A DNA stretch of 64,000 nucleotides, taken from assembly GCA_025617745.1 (NCBI GenBank), contig CM046872.1, positions 558,001 to 622,000 of the forward strand. The letters run 5' to 3'. Shown here one piece after another: positions 22,508-33,130 of this stretch; positions within the stretch are counted from its first letter, which is position 1; each line of letters starts with the position of its first letter. Position numbers and translations under genes: made by a program. Under the pieces are notes generated by a model. That model was given only the letters and a program-made list of their open reading frames with translations, made no database searches and had not been told where the DNA came from. Source of the DNA: Heliocidaris erythrogramma (taxonomy: Eukaryota > Echinodermata > Echinoidea > Camarodonta > Echinometridae).

Positions 22508-23920
22508 TAATATTCCATCCTATCAGAAAAATGTCCTCATTTTTCAAGTAAGTGCAATAATCTGTAAATTCACAATCAATATGTTTATATACTGTACTTG
22601 ACTAAAAAAAATGTTTCGAGGGGACAGAAATTCTACACAGTTCTAAATAAATTACACAAATTATATCAAGAAACATGTATAAATCTCTTTCTACAAGCTT
22701 CCTTTTGTAACTATAATCGTTTCCCCTCAAGGGATATTTTTTAAACATTAAACCATGCATTAAAAATGTACAACTGCAATCAAAATATATCTACAGGCGA
22801 AGCATTTCAAATAATTTACTATACATAAGTTAGAAATGAATTATATAAATGGCTTCAAATGCAATTGGTATTCTATGTACCTACATGTAAATATCTGAAA
22901 TTCACATGTAATTAAACTGAAATAATTTTCTTTCAATGAATTCATCGGACTAAAACATAGGTATAGAGTAAAGTAATTCATTGATGCATGTTGGACTCTA
23001 TATACATGTATATCTTAATTCCATAAAGAATCATAATTCATTATAATTAAAAAACAAATCTGTCTACTTAACAGATACATAAAAAGTTTTTTAAAATTTA
23101 CAAACAAGTTTTTCTGTTCACTTATTGTTTTCTTTGACAACTAATTAACAAGTCCAGCGTCTTGTGGTACATGTAGATGTGACAAATTTGCATTAAGGTA
23201 CTTTTAACATTGTCCTATAAAAACTATGAAAACAAACGGAAATCTATATGCATATTAAATGGCAAAAAAAAAAATATCACTGAATGATGCCAAACATAAT
23301 TATGAACTTTTAATGTACTACTTTATATCTCAGAACAAGAATGTATTTTTAACATTTTCCAGTAGCTCTTGAGATAAAAAAAAAAAACTTAGGGCGTACT
23401 CAATCTACCAAATTAAGTCATTGGTCTACGACAGAAAATCAATATATAATTTCTTCTATTAAATGCGGTTTGGCACTCTTCCATCGAAAAAAAAAATAAA
23501 TATCGAAATGTTACATAACAAAGCATTTCATATCGAAATATTATAGTAAACCATTTATACATTTATGCTGTTACATCAAATAGTAAAATACATAAAATAC
23601 AATTTGCTTCTTGAAATCAAATCTTGAAAAATCATCTCTCAAAGTCAAATATACTACCTAACAAAGTTTCTATATTTGTGCTTGATATAACATTTTAGAA
23701 TTTTTACGTGAAGAAATATCACTTTCCAAGATTTTCTAAGTGATTGACGTATACATTGTATGTATGTCTTTTTTTTTTTTGAAAACTACGTAACTATGAA
23801 TGATCAAAGCAAATCTGCATTAAAATTTTACATGTTCTTTTCTTCTTTTTGTATATAGCCATGAATCAAACTGAATACCGTACTAAACTGTTATTTTCTT
23901 CTTTTTTTTTGTTTATCTCA
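22508..23920. other. LTR element interior, no gene seen
   Basis: AT-rich, with A and T runs and no open frame over about 60 codons. Confidence 0.7.
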
Positions 23921-23965
23921 CCAGTCATTTCGATGGCGTGGGTTCGAATCCCACCGCTGCCACCA
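23921..23965 (+). other. tRNA-Leu(UAG) 3' half used as primer-binding site
   Basis: The plus strand here reads like the 3' 45 bases of an animal tRNA-Leu(UAG), from CCAGTCATTTCGATGG through the T-arm GGTTCGAATCC to CGCTGCCACCA including the CCA end. A normal primer-binding site matches about 18 bases of the tRNA. Since the CCA is not gene-encoded in animals, the sequence derives from a mature tRNA. Confidence 0.8.
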
Positions 23966-23967
23966 GT

Positions 23968-24357
23968 TGTAGCAGACACTACAAAATAGGTCTTGCAGGC
24001 TTGAAATCTGGAGATGCACTGAAGTATATTTTAATATAAACTCAAAATGGCTGACAAGTACATAAACAAAAATAACCAATCAGAAGTCTACAAGAAGTAC
24101 CAATAAGAAAAGAGAGAATGGGTCATGTGATAAGTCAGGGTTGAATGGTCACTGAGTCATAGTCATAGTAGATGGTATGGCAGGCAAGGTTCAATAGGCC
24201 TGGGAGAGAACAAAAGATTTAAGGTGAATAGGGGTGACAGGAAAGGAATGTAGGTGGAGCAGTCACAGGTGGAAGGTTGAATAGAGAGAAAATGTAAATA
24301 AGTGGGTGAAGTGATCATGGGAACAAATTCATACTGTCATAATAATGCTACCTTACA
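23968..24357 (-). repeat. LTR (5' on the element strand)
   Basis: 390-bp direct repeat next to the primer-binding site. Confidence 0.88.
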
Positions 24358-24734
24358 GTAGCATCGTGGTTTTTTTTTTCTGAAATATGAGATTTTTTCT
24401 TACTGTTTCCATAGCAACAGCCATTTTCAAACATGGACACTTTTTATAACTCTTATTTTGTTTTTTATCATGTGAGAAACTTTTGATACATTATTTTAAA
24501 ATGTAACAATGTGTTTTTGTACTTTCTTAATCACGAATACATGACATTTTCTGAAAGTCTATTGTTCTTGATCCGTTGCCATGGTAATAGCTCTTGTGGT
24601 CACACCCACCTCTTAATTTAGGGTAAAGAAGCATATTCTGATAGTTAATGGTCCCATTTAACAGAAAAAAAATCATTTAAGATTATTTCTAAGGGGTTGG
24701 GGACATTTCAGTTTTTGGTCCATAGACTATAATA

Positions 24735-25605
24735 CTAGGTGTTACAAAAAACATTTCCCAATTTTGATCCTTAATAGTTCGAAAACTATATATCAGATAA
24801 CACTGTCATTGATATGAGTAATAGCTGAATAGTGTACAATTTAGTTGGAGGGAATTAGAATATGAAAGCATAAATAAGTTTCATTAAATCCATGATTAAT
24901 TTTAAAGATTTCCAGATTTTGGTCAAATTTTAACCCTCTGTACGAAACTTGAACTTTACACAGGAACCAATGATGTGTATGTGAGTGTGTGCTTATGATG
25001 AGCTTGCAACATCATCATCATCACTATCATCATCATTATCATCATCACCATGACTATCATCATCATTGCCGTTATCATCATTATCATCATCATCACTGTC
25101 ACTATCATGATCATCATTATTAGCAGCAGCTGCATTATTATCACCATCATAATTATCATCATCCTCATCATTGCTATCATTATCATAATCGTTATCATCA
25201 TCATAATCGTGACTATCATTATCATTGCCATCATTATTATCACTATCATTGTCATCATCATTATCATCATCACTATCATCTCCGTCATCATCATCATGAT
25301 CATCAAGGACAGCATCAATATTCCTATACTTTGAATGACTTAATTCACTTCGCATTACTTTGATTGCTTCAAAATCCATTAAAAAGACATCTCAATGAAA
25401 TGACTTTACACAGTTAATGCCAGAGGATGAATAAAGACTAGCTGTGATAGTGGAATTCCTCATGAATAAATAATAAAGTATTCAAACCCTGGCCATTGTC
25501 CAGGACCATTGTCTGGGTGTTAACCCCCACTCCCATACACACCAATTGACCCCTGTGCAAAGTTAAAGTTTGGTACAGAGGGTTGAAAATAGAGCAAAAT
25601 CTGAA
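24735..25605. mobile_element. C element, left part (unit 2)
   Basis: Starts CTAGGTGTTAC after TA (24733-24734). The ATC-repeat core is at 25009-25315. It is interrupted by the LINE at the same base as the unit 1 copy, so the LINE insertion predates the duplication. The minus-strand frame beginning MDFEAIKVMRSELSHS is open for 128 codons here. Confidence 0.88.
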
Positions 25606-25980
25606 CAATACAATACAATACAATAAGCATTTAGTACGCCCTTCCCATAAGGCTAGGAGCGTTTACAAACTATTTAAATTATATAAACACAAATCAGAAA
25701 ACTCTTCAATCGTCCATGTAGGAAACTACCAGGTGGTTTTATGGAGACAAAATGTAATGAATGTACCTGTTACAAAGTTTGATAGCGCATTCAAAATAAA
25801 TATGACTTCACAGCTTTTTTAAAGGTCTTTATGGATGCTGACTGTCTAATGGTCAAGGGGAGATTATTCCATAGCCTCGAAGCAGTAACTGTGAAAGTCC
25901 TATCACCTGACAAATTTCGGGTCATTGGGTAGCTGAGCTGAAGGTTATGATTTGAGGATCTGAGATTTATACTAGGTGTA

Positions 25981-27813
25981 TTATACAGTTAAGCATTCAG
26001 ATATGTACCCTAGAGCCTTGTTATTGAGAGATTTATAAACATAAAGAACTAACTTGAAGATGATACGTTTTTGAATGGGCAGCCAGTGAAGGGAACGAAG
26101 TAAAGGTTGGGAAGAATGACTTCTGCCAACCTCAAAAACAAGACGCGCAGCCCAATTATGCAGACGCTGTAGACGTTTTACATGAGATTTTGGTATAGAG
26201 GAAAGAAGCCCATTACAATAGTCTAGTCTGGAAAGAATAAGTGACCTTACAGCATGATGACAAGTAGTTTGATCAATAAATTTACGAATCCTAGATATGT
26301 TCCTCAAATGAAAAATCACACTGCGGCAAACATTGTTAATGTGTGTTGACATAGTCATGTTAACATCAAAAAAGGCACCCAGATTTCTTATTGAATCCGA
26401 TGGATGTATAGAAACTTTACCAACTGACAGTGTTAAATCTGGCAAATTTTTGTAATTGTATGGTGATGCAGCAATGCAAAATTCACTTTTGCTATCATTG
26501 AGTTTTAATTTTTTTGCTGTCAGCCAGTTCCTTATATCTGATATACAAGCTTGTAGTGAAAACATGGCCTTATCCAGTTCCCCAGGAATTTTAGGATCAA
26601 ATGCTACATACAACTGAATGTCATCAGCATAAACATGATACGAAACATTATGGTACCGGGCGATGTCGCCAACTGGGAGAATATAAACTGTGAAACCAGT
26701 GGGACCTACAACTGAGCCCTGGGGTAAACCAAACCTAGAAATGGTTGGATCTGAAAGTTCCCCATCTATGTCGACTTGTGCTGACCAGCCATCAAGATAA
26801 GACTGAAACCAATTCAACGCAGTTCCCCTAACACCAATTCTCTTTGACAAACGACAAAGAAAAATGTTGTGGTCAATCGTATCGAAGGCTGCAGATAAAT
26901 CTACAAGTACCACAAGAACTACTTTGTTTGAGTTCAATGAAACCATAATATCGTTTTTAACCTTAATCAATGCAGATTCAGTACCATGTTTGGGTCCATA
27001 TGCAGACTGGTGTGGATCAGCAAGATTATTAATCTCCATATGTTCCACCAGTCTTGAGCAAGCTATTTTCTCGATAAGTTTACCAACAAACGATAAATTG
27101 GATACAGGCCTATAATTCTTCAAATTGTTTTTATCTAAAGATGAATTTTTCAAAAGAGGTCTTATGATTGCATGGTGAGCCTTCTGTGGAAAGACACCAC
27201 AAGACAAAGAAGAATTTACAAGTTCAGTTAGTATTGGGAGAAGATGATCAATATAGTCTTTCACTAACCAAGTTGGGAGTGGGTCCAATTTACTACTTTT
27301 GCTGGGACATCTTGAAATAACCGTCATTAACTCGTCTTGAGAAACAGGTCGGAAGACCTCAAGTATCTTAAACCCTTCACAGATATTGTCCTTGAACCTA
27401 ACTGACATAACATGTGTGTTATCAAGTTCGTCTCTCATATTCTGGATCTTATTTACAAAATATTGGGAAAATTGGTTGCTTAAAAGAAGAGGCGAATCAT
27501 AAAATGGAAGATCAGACTTTTCAGGCTTATTCAAAAGATAATTAATAGTTCGGTAAACGTCCTTGTCGCTACAAGAAGACAATTTGTTTTTAAAATAGTC
27601 TTGTTTAGCAGTTACAGTAAGTGCACAAACAGCTTTCTTAGCAATCAGAAATGATTCACGATCAGGGTCGGATCTTGATTTCTGCCACTTTCTTTCAGCT
27701 CGCCGTCGTTCTTGACGAGCAATATGAATTGAGTCATTGTACCAGGGTACTCTGGTCTTTACTATGTAGGTCTTAATTTTTACTGGAGCAAATTTGTCAA
27801 GTAGTTTACCCAC
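25981..27813 (-). CDS. LINE reverse transcriptase domain
   Basis: 610 codons. Landmarks are ERRRAERKWQKS near the start, LKNYRPVSNLSFVGKLIEK, LVDLSAAFDTIDH, GLPQGSVVGPTGF, the catalytic YADDIQLYV, and a C-terminal end with LHWLPIQKRIIFKLVLYVYK and SLNNKALGYI. This order is that of the CR1/L2/Jockey group; the C-terminal LHWLP block favours CR1/L2. The first methionine is an in-frame codon, not a true protein start. Confidence 0.92.
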   Translation of the reverse strand: MGKLLDKFAPVKIKTYIVKTRVPWYNDSIHIARQERRRAERKWQKSRSDPDRESFLIAKKAVCALTVTAKQDYFKNKLSSCSDKDVYRTINYLLNKPEKSDLPFYDSPLLLSNQFSQYFVNKIQNMRDELDNTHVMSVRFKDNICEGFKILEVFRPVSQDELMTVISRCPSKSSKLDPLPTWLVKDYIDHLLPILTELVNSSLSCGVFPQKAHHAIIRPLLKNSSLDKNNLKNYRPVSNLSFVGKLIEKIACSRLVEHMEINNLADPHQSAYGPKHGTESALIKVKNDIMVSLNSNKVVLVVLVDLSAAFDTIDHNIFLCRLSKRIGVRGTALNWFQSYLDGWSAQVDIDGELSDPTISRFGLPQGSVVGPTGFTVYILPVGDIARYHNVSYHVYADDIQLYVAFDPKIPGELDKAMFSLQACISDIRNWLTAKKLKLNDSKSEFCIAASPYNYKNLPDLTLSVGKVSIHPSDSIRNLGAFFDVNMTMSTHINNVCRSVIFHLRNISRIRKFIDQTTCHHAVRSLILSRLDYCNGLLSSIPKSHVKRLQRLHNWAARLVFEVGRSHSSQPLLRSLHWLPIQKRIIFKLVLYVYKSLNNKALGYISECLTV

Positions 27814-27918
27814 ACTAGAATCATTCCACTAAAAAATGCATCAACACCATCAGGGTGAGGTTGTGAAATGAGCTCTGAGAGTGATTTTATAAATTGATTC
27901 TTGTCAATCTTCCGGTAG

Positions 27919-28623
27919 TTACGGAGGGTTGATATAGTTTGCATATGTCTTTTTTTGTTGTAATTGTAACTTGAAACACACTACATGGTGATCTGACATA
28001 CTTGTGTCATCAGTATAACAATCTACCACCAATGATTCGTCACAGCGAGTAAAAACCAAATCTAGTGTATGTCCACGATTATGTGTTGGACCTTTAACAT
28101 ACTGAACTAATCCAGCAGAACTTGTGGATGAAGAAAACTGAATAACATCTTGTTTGGAAGGATCATCCCAATGAACATTAAAATCTCCAAGTACAATTAA
28201 TTTCCCTGCAAAGAGAGATATCTCATTTACAAAATCATCAAATTCCTTAAGAAATGCTGTATTGGTGAAGCCATTGATGGTTGATGGTGGAGGTCTATAT
28301 ACTACAATGAAATTGACAGAGTAAGAACTATTTGTAATATGCACATACTCAAATGTCGTATAAACTAAATCAGCATGATGTCTAATCAGCATCTTTAGTG
28401 GTGTCTTGAACACCATGGCAATTCCTCCACCTCGACTAGCGGAGTTACGAGGGATATTTACGAAAGTGTACCCAGGAGGGGTACAGTCTCCTATTATAAC
28501 ACTATCATCTTTGTTAAGCAATGTCTCAGTTAAAATCATTACATCAGTATCATATTCAAACATATAATCAACAATCTCAGTGGTCTTATTCCTGATTGAA
28601 AGAACATTCCACAAACAACACAT
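27919..28623 (-). CDS. LINE apurinic-like endonuclease domain
   Basis: 234 codons with the EEP endonuclease motifs in order: VMILTET, RGGGIAMVF, VVYRPP, LGDFNVHW, THNRGHTLDLVFT and MSDHHVV. It nicks target DNA for target-primed reverse transcription. The frame ends early after KTYANYINPP; the next conserved stretch continues in another frame. Confidence 0.88.
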   Translation of the reverse strand: MCCLWNVLSIRNKTTEIVDYMFEYDTDVMILTETLLNKDDSVIIGDCTPPGYTFVNIPRNSASRGGGIAMVFKTPLKMLIRHHADLVYTTFEYVHITNSSYSVNFIVVYRPPPSTINGFTNTAFLKEFDDFVNEISLFAGKLIVLGDFNVHWDDPSKQDVIQFSSSTSSAGLVQYVKGPTHNRGHTLDLVFTRCDESLVVDCYTDDTSMSDHHVVCFKLQLQQKKTYANYINPP

Positions 28624-28626
28624 TAA

Positions 28627-28757
28627 AGGAGAATTAACCCCTAATTACCAATTTACTTATATTGGAAGGTGTAATATATTCCTATTTATTGGCCTAAATT
28701 ATTTTCTAATAAGATATCAGAAAAGGGTATAAATAAAGATATTACAACACCCGGTAT
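28627..28757. mobile_element. TTAA MITE, truncated (unit 2)
   Basis: Same truncated MITE as 16951-17081, beginning AGGAGAATTAACCCC after TTAA and cut at the same base. Confidence 0.8.
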
Positions 28758-29060
28758 CTAATACGGGTCATGTGTCTCATTAGTACATGGATGTCATCCA
28801 CATTCCACATTAGGCTTCGCATTACATAATATACTCAATTTGTTATTTTTGAAATATTCATAGCCGTTTATTATTGGTGTTTTTACTTGTTAGGTTAGTG
28901 TTTTTTTTGGAAGTGCCTATATTACTTGTATTTTCTTATAAAAATTGTTACCAATTTATGCCCTACCTTATTGTTTATTCCTGATACAGGACCATGATGC
29001 AAAACAGTTTATACTGATCATGCTTTTATCCTGTATGAATAAGTTCAAATAAATAAATAA
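28758..29060 (+). mobile_element. LINE 3' end (unit 3)
   Basis: Third copy of the same 3' tail, with small internal deletions and the (AAAT)n tail. Confidence 0.6.
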
Positions 29061-29822
29061 ACGAATACATAAATATATAAATTCAATTTTGAATGAATCA
29101 AGTAGCAGGTCTTGTCATCATGTTCATGGCCAAAATTTTGGTATTACCCATTTTACTGGGGACAGAAATCATCTGGATCTTGATTTGAATCAAGTAAACA
29201 GAAATTCTGGTAGAAAGACAACACCACTTTTTGTATAAGCTACCACGTTTTAGTAACAGCTATAGTGGTCACATTCACAGCCAACGAGCAGATTCTAATC
29301 GCTGACAGTGTTTGTTAATCTGGTTGCTATATATTTTATAATGGTTAGTTACATTTCTTTCTTTAGTTGAAATATGTCATCTTCAATAACATTCTGTTTT
29401 CATGGCAAAATTTTCTTTTCATAAATCAAATTTAGCTCTATTCCAAACTTAAAATTTGAATTTAATATAAATAAATTATTAAATGTTTACCATTATGTCG
29501 AAAACAACCATAGTATTTTGTTAGAAATACAACACAATAAATATATTTGTTACCATGGTAACGACCAGCACATGTAGTGGTCATCACATCCATCACCCCT
29601 TTACTAAAACAAATTATGATAAGTGAGTGTCCTGTAAAAGAGAAGATAATCATATACAGTACAAATGTATTAATATTTACTTTTTTCTGGTAGCATCACT
29701 GGTTTTTTTTTGTTGCTCAAATATGAGTTTTTTTCTTACTGTTTCCATAGCAACAGCAATTTTCAAACATGATGAACACTTTTTATAGCTCTTATTTGGG
29801 TTTTAATCAAGTGAGAAACTCT
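29061..29822 (+). repeat. R block, type 1 (unit 3)
   Basis: Copy of the 4791 block followed by the A block and the start of a LINE 3' fragment. Confidence 0.7.
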
Positions 29823-30074
29823 AAAATGTTACATTGTGTTTTTTACTTTCTTAATCACGAATACATGACATTTTCTGAAATTCTACTGTTCTTGATCTAT
29901 TGCCATGGTAATAGCCCTTGTGGTCACGCCAACCTCTTAATTTAGGGCAAAGAAGCATATTTTGATAGTTAATGGTCCCACCTAACAGAAAAAAAAATCA
30001 TTTAAGATTATTTCTAAGGGGTGGGGATATACATGTAGACTAAACTGATAATACATGGGATGATTGCGTTATGT

Positions 30075-30200
30075 ACATGTAATAATAATAATAATAATAG
30101 CATCATTTATAATGCGCACATATCCATCCCAAAGGATGTTAAAGGTGCCTAACAAATTAACATACATAATAATTATACAAGAAAAATAAGAAAATTACAT
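30075..30200 (-). mobile_element. LINE 3' fragment, truncated (unit 3)
   Basis: Only the TAA tail and about 110 bases of the 10620-type fragment remain before an unrelated 60-base join to an R block. Confidence 0.6.
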
Positions 30201-30261
30201 AGGACAGAACATGAAATATATTGAATAGGTAACACTGTGAAATAATAAAAATCAACCAAAA

Positions 30262-30655
30262 TAAAGTTTTGAAGATAATCAAACAGGCGGCAAAAGTTAT
30301 TAGATGTTTACCATTATTTAATGTTGAAAATAAATATAGTTCTGTATTTTATTAGAAATGGAATAGATATATTCGTTACCATGGTAACGGCCTACACATG
30401 AAGTGGTCTCCTCCATCATCCCTTTACTTAAACAAATTTTGATAAGTGAGTGTCCTGTAAAAGAAAAGATAATGATGTACAATATAAATGTATTAATATT
30501 TATTTTTTTGGTAGCGTCGTGGTTTTTTTTTTCTGAAATATGAGATTTTTTCTTACTGTTTCCATAGCAACAGCCATTTTCAAACATGGACACTTTTTAT
30601 AACTCTTATTTGGGTTTTTATCAAGTGAGAAACTTTTGATACATTATTTTAAAAT
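30262..30655 (+). repeat. R block, type 2, second half only (unit 3)
   Basis: Starts within R at AAAGTTTTGAAGATAATC; the first half and the upstream B block are missing. The A block and C element follow. Confidence 0.7.
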
Positions 30656-30889
30656 GTAACAATGTGTTTTTGTACTTTCTTAATCACGAATACATGACAT
30701 TTTCTGAAATTTTATTGTTCTTGATCCGTTGCCATGGTAATAGCTCTTGTGGTCACACCCACCTCTTAATTTAGGGTAAAGAAGCATATTATGATAGTTA
30801 ATGGTCCCATTTAACAGAAAAAAAATCATTTAAGACTATTTCTAAGGGGGTGGGGACATTTCAGTTTTTGGCCCATAGACTATATAATA

Positions 30890-32105
30890 CTAGGTGTTAC
30901 AAAAAACATTTCCCAACTTTTGATCCTTAATAGTTCGAAAACTATATATCAGATAACACTGTCATTGATATGAGTAATAGCTGAATAGTGTACAATTTAG
31001 TTGGAGGAGATTTGAATATGAAAGCATAAGTTTCATTAAATCCATGATTAATTTTAGGTTCCAGATTTTGGTCAAATTTTAACCCTCTGTACAAAACTTG
31101 AACTTTACACAGGAACCAATGATGTGTATGTGAGTGTGTGCTTACAATGACCCTGAACAATGGACATGAATACCACCTTTTCAGAGCTCTGCTGACCAGG
31201 CTTCTGGTCTCTTGCTCCAAGGCACATGAATGCTTTATTAATAATTCATGATGGATTGCCCCGGGCACTGCTAGTCTGAATTCATGGTAAAGGATAAAAT
31301 GCATGCACATGAAAAAAGTAAGCACATCTTTCCATGTGCTTGCAACATCATCATCATCACTATCATCATCATCATCATCACCATGAATATCATCATCATT
31401 GTCGTTATCATCATTATCATAATCATCACTGTCACTATCATGATCATCATTATTAGCAGCAGCAGCATTATCATCACCATCATAATTATCATCATCCTCA
31501 TCATTGCTATCATTATCATAATCGTTAACATCATCATAATCGTGACTATCATTATCATTGTCATCATTATCATCACTATCATTGTCATCATCATTATCAT
31601 CATCACTATCATCTTCGTCATCATAATCATCATCATCATCAAGGACAACATCAATATTCCTATCCTTTGAATGACTTAATTCACTTCGCATTACTTTGAT
31701 TGCTTCAAAATCCATTAAAATGACATCTCAGTGAAATGACTTTACACAGTTAATGCCAGAGGATGAATAAAAAACTAGCTGTGATAGTGGAATTCCTCAT
31801 GAATAAATAATAAAGCATTCAAACCCTGGCCATTGTCCAGGACCATTGTCTGGGTGTTGACCCCACACTCCCATACACACCAATTGACCCCTGTGCAAAG
31901 TTAAAGTTTTGTACAGAGGGTTGAAAATAGAGCAAAAACTTAAAAATTAATCTTGAATTTAATGAAACTGATTTATGCTTTTAAATTACCTCCAACAAAA
32001 TTGTACACTATTCAGCAATTGCTCATATGAATGTCAGGGTTATCTGATATATAGTTTTTTAACTATTAAGGATTAAAAGTGGGAAATGTTTTTTGTAACA
32101 CCTAG
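30890..32105. mobile_element. C element, whole (unit 3), Tc1/mariner-type
   Basis: TA flanks (30888-30889 and 32106-32107) and long inverted ends starting CTAGGTGTTACAAAAAACAT. The ends match over roughly 200 bases, including CCTTAATAGTT and GTACACTATTCAGC. A (GAT)n/(ATC)n core lies at 31345-31655. The TA target and end structure point to the Tc1/mariner superfamily. There is no DDE transposase, so it is non-autonomous. Five copies of this family are in the window. Confidence 0.9.
30942..31715 (-). CDS. Aspartate-rich ORF of the C element (hypothetical)
   Basis: 257 codons. The N-terminus MDFEAIKVMRSELSHSKDR is not repeat-derived; about 110 residues of Asp/Asn/Ser repeat follow, then a non-repetitive tail with LTFFMCMHFILYHEFRLAV and QETRSLVSRALKRWYSC. 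The C4 copy encodes the same protein for 209 codons. The GAT repeat gives Asp in this frame, so the openness may be chance. No known domain. Confidence 0.35.
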   Translation of the reverse strand: MDFEAIKVMRSELSHSKDRNIDVVLDDDDDYDDEDDSDDDNDDDNDSDDNDDNDNDSHDYDDVNDYDNDSNDEDDDNYDGDDNAAAANNDDHDSDSDDYDNDDNDNDDDIHGDDDDDDSDDDDVASTWKDVLTFFMCMHFILYHEFRLAVPGAIHHELLIKHSCALEQETRSLVSRALKRWYSCPLFRVIVSTHSHTHHWFLCKVQVLYRGLKFDQNLEPKINHGFNETYAFIFKSPPTKLYTIQLLLISMTVLSDI

Positions 32106-32121
32106 TACATGGGATAATTGC

Positions 32122-32700
32122 CTTAAGTACATATACACTCTAGATGTACATTCAACAGTGTTTATCATTCAAAATGCGCATCCAGTAAAAATACATCGTT
32201 CCATTCGGAATAACATAAAAAGAGTTATCTTTCACCGTATCAGATAACTTCTTTTCTGTGTGTGACATGACAATATACATGATATGTTTAATCAAGAAAA
32301 AGCGTTTAAAGTGACAAATTTACGTTGGGTAAAAAAACTTTGAAATATTGGTAGTTTCCACAAGCTATATTTTGAGTAAATCACAGTTTTATGTTTCATT
32401 ACGCCATACCTGTGTGTGTAATATCCAACTTTCAATTGTATATTAATCAGGTTTATAACTTAAAACTCAAAATAAATCTGATATCACTTGAAAAGTCTTA
32501 ATCAGGTTTTTGGTCAAAAAATTAAAAATCATGATTTTTGACATTCTTTCAAATTTTGAGCCAAAAAAGACATTCTTAGGCAAAAATGCGCGTGGCATCC
32601 GCCCGTACCTTATTCCTCAGTATTTTCGCAAGACTTTAAGCATGGATACCGAGCATTACCCCAAAATGCCGTCCAAAGTAAAAAGAAAATCTTCTTGGCT
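32122..32700 (+). repeat. B block (unit 3)
   Basis: Diverged copy that directly follows the C element, with no LINE 3' fragment between A and B. It shows that this fragment in units 1 and 2 is itself an insertion. The block ends where a purine-rich tract begins. Confidence 0.65.
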
Positions 32701-32705
32701 GATCT

Positions 32706-33130
32706 ACTATAGAGAGGAAGAGAGAGACAGAGAGAGAAAGAGAAAGGAAGTGGAGGAGGGATGAACTGACGTAACAAAAAGAAAAAAGTGAGATGGGGAT
32801 TAAGGGAGAAAGAGAAGAGAGAGAGAGAGAGATGAGGGCGATCGAGACAGGGATCATAAATAGGTGAATCGGAAGACGTAATAAAAATGCAGCAGTGAAA
32901 AATGGGAATAGAGAGGCAGAGAAAGGGGTAGAATGGAATTATTTCATGTAAGAAACAGAAAGAGAGAAAATAAAATAATGGGAAAGATAAAAGAAGGTCC
33001 TTTTCTAAAGAGAGAGAGCCCCCCCCCCCCAAAAAAAAAAAAAAAAACACAAAAAAAAACAACAAAAAAAAAACAAACAAAACAAAACAAAACAAAACAA
33101 ACAAACAAAACAAAATAAAACAAAACAAAA
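32706..33130 (+). repeat. Purine-rich / low-complexity tract
   Basis: GA- and AGAG-rich sequence followed by C10, A17 and an (AAAC)n-like run near 33020-33125. It forms long artefactual frames on the minus strand. Confidence 0.85.

Larger units (their letters stand above)
22118..24357 (-). mobile_element. Non-autonomous LTR retrotransposon fossil (2240 bp)
   Basis: Two direct repeats of 390 bp (22118-22507 and 23968-24357) with TGTA...TACA ends flank a ~1.46 kb AT-rich interior. The whole is flanked by a 4-bp duplication GTAG (22114-22117 and 24358-24361) in a known empty site. Read on the minus strand, the primer-binding site TGGTGGCAGCGG starts two bases inside the 5' LTR. The LTRs look almost identical, so the insertion is young, but no gag, pol or env frame exists. 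It belongs with TRIM/LARD-like non-coding LTR elements and depends on other elements to move. Confidence 0.88.
25606..28625 (-). mobile_element. CR1/L2-like LINE, nearly full length (unit 2)
   Basis: The minus-strand element runs from an endonuclease to a reverse transcriptase and a 3' UTR ending in a CAATA-type tail at 25606-25625. The single ORF is split by at least two frameshifts, near 27930 and 27815: the two open pieces lie in one frame, with about 35 codons between them readable only in another. There is no ORF1. A TTAA MITE adjoins its 5' end. Confidence 0.92.
17082..28757. repeat. Tandem macro-unit 2
   Basis: Second tandem copy, in the same order as unit 1. Its private insertions are the Penelope-like element, the mariner MITE and the LTR element. 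Its LINE keeps a 721 bp segment lost from unit 1. Both LINE copies carry a TTAA MITE cut off at the same base just before the next unit, so that junction existed before the duplication. Confidence 0.85.
28758..32700. repeat. Tandem macro-unit 3 (short, different history)
   Basis: Third unit: LINE 3' tail, R and A blocks, a truncated LINE 3' fragment, the second half of another R block, A block, an uninterrupted C element, and a B block. Because C carries no LINE here, this unit keeps a state older than the LINE insertion of units 1 and 2, or comes from another array. A break near 30200-30260 removes a B block and half an R block. Confidence 0.7.

Noticed and set aside
23921-23965. A partial tRNA-Leu gene
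   Set aside because: It includes the post-transcriptional CCA and sits two bases from an LTR, so it is a primer-binding site.
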